64,000 nt of DNA from Moritella viscosa (lineage in GTDB: Bacteria; Pseudomonadota; Gammaproteobacteria; Enterobacterales; Moritellaceae): assembly GCA_000953735.1 (NCBI GenBank), contig LN554852.1:2243846-2307845 (forward strand). Reading direction: 5' to 3'. The notes under the pieces are model-generated. The model made no database searches. It worked only from the letters and a program-made list of their open reading frames with translations, and was not told the DNA's origin. Made by a program: the position numbers and the translations under genes. How positions within the stretch are numbered: position 1 is the stretch's first letter; each line of letters begins with the position of its first letter. Shown piece after piece: positions 37,764 to 44,407 of this stretch.

Positions 37764-38357
37764 TCACCAAGATATTTTTAGCAACTCAAATATATCCATA
37801 GCAAAAATTACAATTACAATGAGTACAACTATATATAAGCAAGCTACCAAATTATTACATTTTAAATTATTCTTTTTTAGATAGTTAGTAAGAGCAGTAA
37901 TAATCATTACAAGAGAACTAATTATTAATGTCCATTGTAAATCGTGGAATCCAGAATTGCCCATTCCGAAATAGCCTACAGCAAACACGACACCAAAAAA
38001 ACCAACAATGATATTTTGAACACGGAGACGCCATATATTAACGAAATTTACTTTGTCAGGCATATTAACAATTAAAAAAATACTATTGCCAATAATTGAT
38101 ATAAAAGATGCACTAACGAAAGAATACACCCCATAACTTTCTTTCATTATAGAATTGAAAATATTTGCAGCAGATTCTTTGTTCGCACCTAACGCCCATA
38201 ATAAGAAAAGACTCCCACAACTAAATAAAATAAGTATCAAGATACTGCTTATTAGAGCTGCCCCATAAGACTCAATTGAACCGGGGGTGTTCAAGTTTTC
38301 CTTTCTACTCTCAACTCCATCTTGAGTTTCACTAATTTTAGTTTGTACATTTGTCAT
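37764..38357 (-). CDS. Cassette-like polytopic membrane protein
   Basis: A 197-residue protein with about five membrane helices (GAALISSILILILFSCG, ASFISIIGNSIFLIV, IIVGFFGVVFAVGYFG, TLIISSLVMIITALTN and a C-terminal one) and a polar N-terminus. I do not recognise the family. It lies between two attC-like sites on the same strand as its neighbours, so it has the layout of an integron gene cassette. It has no promoter I can see; cassettes usually rely on an upstream promoter. Confidence 0.6.
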   Translation of the reverse strand: MTNVQTKISETQDGVESRKENLNTPGSIESYGAALISSILILILFSCGSLFLLWALGANKESAANIFNSIMKESYGVYSFVSASFISIIGNSIFLIVNMPDKVNFVNIWRLRVQNIIVGFFGVVFAVGYFGMGNSGFHDLQWTLIISSLVMIITALTNYLKKNNLKCNNLVACLYIVVLIVIVIFAMDIFELLKISW

Positions 38358-38388
38358 CAGGCGTTCCTATATCGAAAATTAAATTGGG

Positions 38389-38483
38389 ACATAATGCCGT
38401 ATTAAGCGGACTAAAATTGTGGGTTAAAATGTGAAGCGAAACTTAACCCACTATTTTAGCTCAGTTTAAATGCCTTGTTAGCT
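38389..38483 (-). other. attC-like site 1
   Basis: On the minus strand it begins with GCTAACAAGGCATTTAAAC, which encodes the last residues of the 38456 gene, and ends with GTCCGCTTAATACGGCATTATG. The two halves form an imperfect inverted repeat of about 40 bp with a perfect inner stem (GTGGGTTAA / TTAACCCAC) and a few unpaired bases, the extrahelical-base pattern of attC. The final core box reads ATTATGT instead of GTTRRRY, one base off at the key G. Confidence 0.65.
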
Positions 38484-39007
38484 GCATTTAATGCATTGAC
38501 CGTTTTATCTGCTAATTCTATATATTTTTCGGCATCAATAAACTCAAAATCAGCCTCTAAACCATGGGTTACACGATTTCTTAAACGCCTTAAATCCATA
38601 ACTCTTTTAATCATCTCTTTATCAAACTCAGGGATTTCAAAAAGAAATTTCTCTAACGCCTTAGGGCTAAACCTTTTCATAGCAGTGCCTTGGGTCATAC
38701 CAATTTCAATACAAGAAACTTCAATAGAAGTCCAAGCCTCGATGATGGCAGCTCTTGGATTCAATTTTGCAATTGCCCCCATCTCAGTTATCCAGCAACT
38801 ACTTTCTTCACTTGGCACTATTGGATTTGCAGAAATAGTTTTCTCAACTTCTTTGATTTCCTCATTGAACATCATTTTTGCAGCTGATGTTTCTAATTTA
38901 GTCATTCTCCGAAGAACACTACCCAAGTCCTTTTGAAATAGAAACATACCAATAGACACAACTACTGGCCAAGCTAATATTTCTAGTATTTTTACAAATT
39001 GATCCAT
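38456..39007 (-). CDS. Cassette-like membrane-anchored protein with HEPN-like Rx4H motif
   Basis: A 183-residue protein: an N-terminal membrane helix (ILEILAWPVVVSIGMFLF), a linker, and an alpha-helical C-terminal domain containing RRLRNRVTHGLE near residue 147, where RNRVTH fits the R-x4-H motif of HEPN domains. Many HEPN proteins are RNases in toxin or defence systems; others of the DUF4145-like type are only similar in fold. The gene end is part of attC-like site 1, and a candidate upstream cassette boundary (GGCTAAC, 39030-39036) lies before its start. Confidence 0.6.
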   Translation of the reverse strand: MDQFVKILEILAWPVVVSIGMFLFQKDLGSVLRRMTKLETSAAKMMFNEEIKEVEKTISANPIVPSEESSCWITEMGAIAKLNPRAAIIEAWTSIEVSCIEIGMTQGTAMKRFSPKALEKFLFEIPEFDKEMIKRVMDLRRLRNRVTHGLEADFEFIDAEKYIELADKTVNALNAANKAFKLS

Positions 39008-39227
39008 ATATTCCTCAAATTGAGATTGGGGCTAACTTTTTATAATAGGACTCTCTATTTCCCAAATTCATTCACCTCAATAAAGTCGAGCAATCAATTG
39101 AAAAATAAGATTATACTTCAAATTTATTAATTACATGTTTATGGGAAAACTAGTCGACCTGTAAATTATTTGTTTGTCTTGTAGGTTATATATAACACTA
39201 TTATGTGATTGATTGTATTAATATCTA

Positions 39228-39725
39228 TTAGGCTTTACCGCTTTTTGCAAGTAAGTTGTCAAACATTTTGCCACTAACCTGAACGGTATCTTTAGCTTCT
39301 AAATAAGTACTTAAATCTTTATTGTTAATTAATTTTAAAGAGACGTCGAAAGTGCCAGTTCTAGCTTTAGTATCGATGTTTGATATCTTGATAGAAACCT
39401 GAGTTGGGTGCTTAGATGATTGAAGATAATAACTTCCATCCCAATTACAATTAGCTGAAATTGCAGAGTCATTTCTTTGTTTTGAAAATATGGATAAGCC
39501 GCTTATTGCGATATCCCTGCGATTTAATGTGATACTACAAAAGTTATTAATGTCGGGACCAAGGTTAATTGAAACCGCGGGAAGGTTGTTCATTGTATAG
39601 TCATAGTCACTAACACTTAATACAAGGAGTTTCTTTGGTGTGTTTTCTGAACAAGCAGAAAGAGCTAATATTGCCACGAATGAAAGTGCAGTTTTAGATA
39701 GTCTTCTGTACGTTATTTTATTCAT
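39228..39725 (-). CDS. Predicted lipoprotein, unknown function
   Basis: A 165-residue exported protein with a signal peptide and lipobox (FVAILALSACSE, lipidated Cys near residue 25). The mature part is beta-rich and has two further Cys that may pair. No attC-like site is visible around it, so it appears to be ordinary prophage cargo rather than a cassette. A 220-bp AT-rich gap with no gene separates it from the 38456 gene. Confidence 0.6.
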   Translation of the reverse strand: MNKITYRRLSKTALSFVAILALSACSENTPKKLLVLSVSDYDYTMNNLPAVSINLGPDINNFCSITLNRRDIAISGLSIFSKQRNDSAISANCNWDGSYYLQSSKHPTQVSIKISNIDTKARTGTFDVSLKLINNKDLSTYLEAKDTVQVSGKMFDNLLAKSGKA

Positions 39726-39830
39726 TGTTATTTCCCAACATATTATTTTATAAGAAAAATAAGGAGTATATAGGCTTACAATGTGAAATTAGTCATCACT
39801 ATGTAATACTCATAGATAGCTGTTATTAAC

Positions 39831-40550
39831 CTATTTGGGGTTTTCTTCGATTTCCATATCTCTTGCCTTAGACAGAGCTGATGCGATTAAGCCTGCTGGA
39901 ATGGACACAATACCTAAACCGACAATAAGAATGAAAAATGTAAATATCTTACCGCCAACTGTTATGGGGTATATATCGCCATAACCAACAGTTGTTAATG
40001 TCGCAACTGCCCACCACATGCTATGAAATACAGAAGCGAAAGCTTCTGGTTGTGCTTGCGATTCAAAATAATAAATCCCAACACTGGCTAAATAAAGAAT
40101 AATTATTGATGTAAATAAAAATAGAATCAGTTCTTCTTTGGCGATAACGAACGCCCTGTAAAACCTTTGTGTAGCAGAGCTATATCGAGTTAATTTTAAA
40201 ATTCGAATTAATCGCAGAAGTCTGAATGTTCTCAGTGATCTTAAGTCAAAACCTGTGGACAGATAGAAAGGCAAAATGGCCAGTAAATCAATGATACCAA
40301 AAAATGAAAATATGAATTTAAATCTATCATCAGCAAAAATTAGCCTTAATATATATTCAATAGTGAAAATAAGTACACTGACAATTTCAAATACTCTGAG
40401 TATGTTTTTTGTATTTTCAGAAAGAGACGGTAATGTTTCTACTGAAAAGCTAATGAGTGATAACACAATTATTAACTGTATAAATATATCAAAACCTTTC
40501 CCCATTTTAGTATCTGATTTTTCAATCATATTTTTCATCGCGAGCATCAT
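39831..40550 (-). CDS. Voltage-gated potassium-channel-like ion transporter
   Basis: A 239-residue inner-membrane protein with six helices. S4 carries regularly spaced Arg (LRTFRLLRLIRILKLTRY near residue 105) and the pore loop has the K+ selectivity filter ATLTTVGYGDIYP near residue 190. The C-terminal helix (FFILIVGLGIVSIPAGLIAS) is the S6 type. All parts of a bacterial Kv channel are present. It is beside the repressor gene on the same strand, so it may be expressed from the lysogen and alter host membrane potential; that is inference. Confidence 0.85.
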   Translation of the reverse strand: MMLAMKNMIEKSDTKMGKGFDIFIQLIIVLSLISFSVETLPSLSENTKNILRVFEIVSVLIFTIEYILRLIFADDRFKFIFSFFGIIDLLAILPFYLSTGFDLRSLRTFRLLRLIRILKLTRYSSATQRFYRAFVIAKEELILFLFTSIIILYLASVGIYYFESQAQPEAFASVFHSMWWAVATLTTVGYGDIYPITVGGKIFTFFILIVGLGIVSIPAGLIASALSKARDMEIEENPK

Positions 40551-40606
40551 ATTGGTTACTTACTTCCTTGATATCGACTAATTGATTGGCATTTATAAAG
40601 CACACA

Positions 40607-40912
40607 TCACGCCTGTTTTTCTGAATCATCAGACACTAAACCGCATTTTTTTTGAGTAGATAGTTTCGGACTAACTTGGTCTGAATCTTCTTCTACATCC
40701 CCTGTTAATAGCCACATAATATATTTTTTGAATTGTTCGTGATGTCCAATTGCTATGAATAATTCGCCAGAAGGAACCCTTCTTTCAGCTATGTAGTGCT
40801 CTATTGCAGTTTGAGATAAATTCACCTCTTTTGCGAATTCGCGCTGTGAAATCCCTTCTTCTTTAATGACTGATTTCAATCTTTTTCCTAAAGACACTTG
40901 TTTACCTCTCAT
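40607..40912 (-). CDS. Prophage repressor, XRE-type
   Basis: A 101-residue DNA-binding protein with a helix-turn-helix (ISQREFAKEVNLSQTAIEHY) and a short C-terminal part (KKYIMWLLTGDVEE) shared with the 36424 protein. Divergent from the Cox-like gene, the normal position of a P2/HP1 immunity repressor that keeps the lytic genes off. ATG at 40912 is chosen because a start at 40930 would lie inside the operator palindrome at 40915-40932, but the longer form is possible. Confidence 0.8.
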   Translation of the reverse strand: MRGKQVSLGKRLKSVIKEEGISQREFAKEVNLSQTAIEHYIAERRVPSGELFIAIGHHEQFKKYIMWLLTGDVEEDSDQVSPKLSTQKKCGLVSDDSEKQA

Positions 40913-40914
40913 AT

Positions 40915-40932
40915 GTATGGCAAAATCCATAC
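40915..40932. promoter_or_regulatory. 18-bp palindromic operator candidate at the repressor start
   Basis: GTATGG-CAAAAT-CCATAC, a perfect 6-bp inverted repeat with a 6-bp centre in the repressor-cox switch region. Likely bound by the repressor to control itself and the early promoter. Confidence 0.55.
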
Positions 40933-40946
40933 GTTTGTTATGTAAG

Positions 40947-40964
40947 GCTGTGTGCTACCACAGC
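40947..40964. promoter_or_regulatory. Second 18-bp palindrome in the repressor-cox switch
   Basis: GCTGTG-TGCTAC-CACAGC, again 6-6-6 but with different half-sites from the neighbouring palindrome. It may bind Cox or another regulator, or form an RNA hairpin in the early transcript. Confidence 0.45.
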
Positions 40965-40997
40965 ATTTATCAGTTAAACCTATAGAGGATACATCAA

Positions 40998-41258
40998 ATG
41001 CCTAAGAAATCAGATACCCAAGAAAATTTAGTGATTAACATTCAGCCAGATATGTTGCCTATCACGTTAGAAGTCTACGCGCGCCGTACAGATCAATCAC
41101 TTAGTGCCGTTCGCGCTCAAGCAACTCGCGGTGTCTTGCCTACTATGCAAGTGGGTAAAAGTAGCACCATCTATGTGAACCAAGCCCAAATGGTGATGAG
41201 TTCATTAGAAGCCGCTGGTTGGGATGTTCGCACTCCAAAAGACATCTACGCCTTGTAG
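40998..41258 (+). CDS. Cox-like excisionase / early regulator
   Basis: An 86-residue protein with a winged-helix-like segment (TLEVYARRTDQSLSAVRAQA) followed by VLPTMQVGKSSTIYVNQAQM, the layout of HP1/P2 Cox proteins, which direct excision and repress the lysogenic promoter. It is the first early gene, divergent from the repressor. A GAGGA ribosome site precedes the ATG. Confidence 0.75.
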   Translation: MPKKSDTQENLVINIQPDMLPITLEVYARRTDQSLSAVRAQATRGVLPTMQVGKSSTIYVNQAQMVMSSLEAAGWDVRTPKDIYAL

Positions 41259-41288
41259 ATACAGACATTTCAAATTAGAGGTTTAAAT

Positions 41289-41402
41289 ATGTTGATCATC
41301 AACTTCATATCTAAGTACCGACAAGAATTGAGCTTAATAGCGCCTTCGGTCGTTCAACTGGTTCTTACTGGTTATCTTTTCTTTGCTGTCGCGACTGCGT
41401 AG
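41289..41402 (+). CDS. 37-residue single-helix membrane protein
   Basis: A very small gene in the 175-bp gap between cox and cII: a short basic N-terminus (ISKYRQELS) followed by one membrane helix (LIAPSVVQLVLTGYLFFAVA). GAGG lies 8 bp before the ATG and the strand matches the early operon. It ends 31 bp before the CII gene. Function unknown; small membrane proteins at this place could act in superinfection control. Confidence 0.45.
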   Translation: MLIINFISKYRQELSLIAPSVVQLVLTGYLFFAVATA

Positions 41403-41433
41403 TTTGATCATCTCAAATAGGGAAATTTGTTCA

Positions 41434-41952
41434 ATGTTTGAAATTAATGATAGTAAACAAAGCGTAATTGACGCGGCTTGTATCCGTTTTGCGGATATTG
41501 AAAACGTAGAGTCAATTGCAAATGACTGTGGCATGCGCGGCCAGATGCTTCGTAATAAATTGAATCCCAACCAACCCCACCAACTAACAGTTACAGAGTT
41601 AATCAAAATCACTAAGGCTACTGATAATCACGACATTATCAACAGTGCAATTTTAGACATTGGATTAGTTGCTGTTCGCCTACCAAAGCAGGGCGAGTCA
41701 AAGCCGTTAACGCTTAGCGCCATGAGCGTAGCAATTCAGACCGGTGATATTAGTCGCCACATCTTAGAAGCTGAATCAGATCGCCGCCTTACGCGCCATA
41801 AGAAAGACGCAATTGTTAGAAAGGCACAACAAGCTGTACGCGAATTGGTTTTTCTTATGTCAGACGTCGAAAACCGCTGTGGTGGTGCAGGGCCGTTCGT
41901 GTCCATGTGTGCAGATGCAGTAATGAATGGATTACCAATACCAGGTATGTAA
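41434..41952 (+). CDS. Phage regulatory CII family protein
   Basis: A 172-residue protein of the P2/HP1-type CII (CP76) family. The N-terminal part CIRFADIENVESIANDCGM and RNKLNPNQPHQLTVTELIKI are typical. It is thought to act as an early regulator of the lytic/lysogenic choice or replication. AGGGAAA before the ATG at 41434 fixes the start; an in-frame ATG at 41383 lacks one. Confidence 0.8.
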   Translation: MFEINDSKQSVIDAACIRFADIENVESIANDCGMRGQMLRNKLNPNQPHQLTVTELIKITKATDNHDIINSAILDIGLVAVRLPKQGESKPLTLSAMSVAIQTGDISRHILEAESDRRLTRHKKDAIVRKAQQAVRELVFLMSDVENRCGGAGPFVSMCADAVMNGLPIPGM

Positions 41953-41968
41953 CGAGGAGATAATTCTT

Positions 41969-42256
41969 ATGGGACAAGTACAACGCGCAATTGTTGATAC
42001 TGCACCACCGTCTGCAGACTCCATTGCACAAATTCATAGTTTATTTGGTAGTAGCCGCATTGGCTGTATTTACGACAAGTTAGATGAAGATTTAAAGAAG
42101 GGGATTTTGGTCGCGGCAGGATTAAAAATGCCTCACCTTAAGTTAAAACTGAGTGAATTAGACCAGTTAGATAAGGCGAAATTGCATAACGCAATTAACG
42201 CACTAGAACCTGTGATCAGAAAGTTAGCTGGTCATTCAATTTCAGAATTTAAGTAA
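41969..42256 (+). CDS. Early prophage protein, unknown function
   Basis: A 95-residue protein; no family recognised. GAGGAG 9 bp before the ATG at 41969 is a strong ribosome site and rejects the longer in-frame start at 41927. The C-terminal half is helical with many Leu and Lys. It lies 16 bp after cII, in the early operon. Confidence 0.65.
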   Translation: MGQVQRAIVDTAPPSADSIAQIHSLFGSSRIGCIYDKLDEDLKKGILVAAGLKMPHLKLKLSELDQLDKAKLHNAINALEPVIRKLAGHSISEFK

Positions 42257-42266
42257 GGAAAATATT

Positions 42267-42584
42267 ATGCAAACAGTTCAAAGCGTTATTAATGAAATTA
42301 TGTTTATCGCAATGTCTAGGCCCGATGCAATAGATATCACGGTTGAGTATCACGGCATGAGTGATTCAATCTTTATACATGTTATACGGTCGAATATTAA
42401 TGTTGGTCGGATGACGACACAAGGCTTAAATGACGCGGTGCTTTTCAATAAATATATCCGGTTAGATGGAAAGGCATGTTTGCTTGATGACAACAAGAAA
42501 ACACCGCTAGAAGCTGTGCTTAATGCCAAAAGAAAAATACAGGCACTAATGGTAACGCCTGTTTCAACAGAGGTAGCAGCATGA
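42267..42584 (+). CDS. Early prophage protein, unknown function
   Basis: A 105-residue protein, mixed alpha/beta by eye (DITVEYHGMSDSIFIHVIRS). AAGGAAA precedes the ATG. It overlaps the next gene by 4 bp (ATGA), so the two are translationally coupled. No family recognised. Confidence 0.65.
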   Translation: MQTVQSVINEIMFIAMSRPDAIDITVEYHGMSDSIFIHVIRSNINVGRMTTQGLNDAVLFNKYIRLDGKACLLDDNKKTPLEAVLNAKRKIQALMVTPVSTEVAA

Positions 42585-42967
42585 AACGTATCTCTGTTCC
42601 TATTGAAGAAATGATTAGTGCGCTTCAAGACTTCGGTGTTAGTGATGAGCGAGCTAATGATATTGCTGCATTATTTGAAGTTGTTGATGCCGGTGATTAT
42701 GACGCATTGGTTATGCCTGCTCTGGCATTTAATCACTCGCAGCTTCCCCGCAAAACAGTATTAATTACTTTATCTTCATTTTGGGTATGTGTTGTTGGTA
42801 ATACCAATTCCTTTTCTGAACAAGAACTACAAGCACTTGGTGCGCTGCGTTCGCTGTACTTTGTTGCGGTCAATTTGGGTTATCAAGGTGTAGCTGATTG
42901 TATTGCACAGTATTGGGAACGCACACATCCCTTGCATTTTTCTAAGTCAGTGGAGCTATGGCGATGA
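42581..42967 (+). CDS. Early prophage protein, unknown function
   Basis: A 128-residue soluble protein with an N-terminal helical part (ISVPIEEMISALQDFGVSDE) and two Trp-containing segments (SSFWVCVVGN, IAQYWERTHP). Linked by 4-bp overlaps to both neighbours. No family recognised. Confidence 0.65.
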   Translation: MKRISVPIEEMISALQDFGVSDERANDIAALFEVVDAGDYDALVMPALAFNHSQLPRKTVLITLSSFWVCVVGNTNSFSEQELQALGALRSLYFVAVNLGYQGVADCIAQYWERTHPLHFSKSVELWR

Positions 42968-43191
42968 TGTATTTTGCAATTGCACTTTGTCCTAGTGGCA
43001 GCATGCGTGAGCATCCTAAAACGCACGAACTTCGCACTGTTGAAGTAGGTGAATGCGAAACCAAACAAGATGCCATCGATAACGCTTGTCTGCAGCTCAA
43101 TTGTCGTCAGTTGTTCCGTGGTGTTATCGGTCGGCCAAAAGGCCAGGGCGGTTATCTTGTATTAAATGCACAGGAATATGCAGAGATATGA
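42964..43191 (+). CDS. Early prophage protein, unknown function
   Basis: A 75-residue protein (MMYFAIALCPSGSMREHP at the start) with four Cys spread along it. ATG at 42964 is chosen: GGAG lies 8 bp upstream and the start forms an ATGA overlap with the preceding stop. The earlier ATG at 42958 is only 2 bp from the ribosome site. No family recognised. Confidence 0.6.
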   Translation: MMYFAIALCPSGSMREHPKTHELRTVEVGECETKQDAIDNACLQLNCRQLFRGVIGRPKGQGGYLVLNAQEYAEI

Positions 43192-43206
43192 AGAAAGGAT
43201 ATTTCG

Positions 43207-43485
43207 ATGAGCAAAGCAGAAGATTTTAAAAAATGGTGTGCCGAGCGAATGGGCCATTCTCCACAAATTAAACTAGCACTTGAAGCCATTATTGAACTGG
43301 AAGAATCAATTAGTGATTCAAATTCTAGTGCTTTTGGTGACGGTTGGTATGACGGTTTTCTAAAGGCGCAAAAACTTGATGAAGATAAAGACTGTTATTT
43401 AGAAGATATCAAAGAAGATGAAGTTCGCGATATGTCTGAATATGCAGAGTCAAAGCACGCTGAACTAAAAGCTAAAACAGCTTAA
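43207..43485 (+). CDS. Small acidic early prophage protein
   Basis: A 92-residue acidic, helical protein (LEDIKEDEVRDMSEYAESKH near the end). AAGGA precedes the ATG. Such acidic early proteins can be anti-host factors or DNA mimics, but nothing here proves it. Confidence 0.6.
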   Translation: MSKAEDFKKWCAERMGHSPQIKLALEAIIELEESISDSNSSAFGDGWYDGFLKAQKLDEDKDCYLEDIKEDEVRDMSEYAESKHAELKAKTA

Positions 43486-43507
43486 CTTTAAGATGGGAAA
43501 CCTTACC

Positions 43508-44407
43508 ATGATTGTTAGACATGAAATTAACGAACAAGAAATGATTGATATTTTTGACCAATTTGCAGCTTCAATTATTGATGGTTATCCATGTGAAGAA
43601 CTCACTGAGTACTTGCATGAAGCAGTGCGAGAGCTAGCTGTTGACCAAACTGCAATTATGCCAAGAAGTGACTTTACGTACATTGTCGAAGACTTTATTG
43701 ACTGCTTCACTTTTGATGATGAAAACGGCGGTTACATCTTTGCATTTGAAGATATGTATTTTCATGGCAATACCAAAGTTATAAAAGAGAAAGCGGTGAC
43801 GACGAGTCGTAGTGAAGCTTACCGTGATCTTTGGGACATGGTGTATCGAGTGGCCAGAACTGAAAAATATAACAAAGGTGAAAATGCACTTCATCTCGTT
43901 AATTTAATCCTTAGAGAAACGCGTAAATCTATTAATGAAAGTGCTGTAAATATTGACGATGTAATTTTAATGATAGAGAAGACAGTTGATATATCCCTGC
44001 AGGATAAAAAGTTTCGAACACTGTCAGAGCTGCGTCGTTTTGAATTAGATCAAGATGCTAAAAGGCTAGCTAAAGAGACTGAAATGGTTGCAGCATTCGA
44101 AGAACTCCTACTTAAATCAAAAAGTGCAACATCACCACTGCAAACGTGGAAGTTATTTTACCGTGCTCAACGTGTGGGTAAATCATGGAGGCATCACGGT
44201 TACTGGTTGATTAATTCTGATCGTAACTTAGTCGGTCAAGCTTACATATCAGAAATGAAAAAATGTGTGATGGATATTTTTTATCAAAGATGGGTGATCA
44301 GTAAAATAGGAACACGCTTATGTCAATTAAAATTAAAATCAACTAATCCTCTTGTTCCTTACACTGGGAATGTAGCAGATCTAATTGATGATGATCTACC
44401 GTTCTGA
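43508..44407 (+). CDS. Early protein with SSB-like C-terminal tip, upstream of gpA
   Basis: A 299-residue soluble protein, largely helical, with no family I recognise. It ends in ADLIDDDLPF, which copies the acidic tip (DDDIPF) through which single-stranded DNA-binding proteins recruit host replication and repair enzymes. Its stop codon overlaps the gpA ATG by one base, so it is translated together with the replication initiator. No OB fold is obvious. An in-frame ATG at 43493 is an alternative start. Confidence 0.65.
   Translation: MIVRHEINEQEMIDIFDQFAASIIDGYPCEELTEYLHEAVRELAVDQTAIMPRSDFTYIVEDFIDCFTFDDENGGYIFAFEDMYFHGNTKVIKEKAVTTSRSEAYRDLWDMVYRVARTEKYNKGENALHLVNLILRETRKSINESAVNIDDVILMIEKTVDISLQDKKFRTLSELRRFELDQDAKRLAKETEMVAAFEELLLKSKSATSPLQTWKLFYRAQRVGKSWRHHGYWLINSDRNLVGQAYISEMKKCVMDIFYQRWVISKIGTRLCQLKLKSTNPLVPYTGNVADLIDDDLPF

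Noticed and set aside
36700-39230. Integron integrase or attI near the cassette-like sites
   Set aside because: The only tyrosine recombinase here is the phage integrase at 35377-36351; it lacks the extra integron-integrase segment as far as I can see, and no other frame fits.
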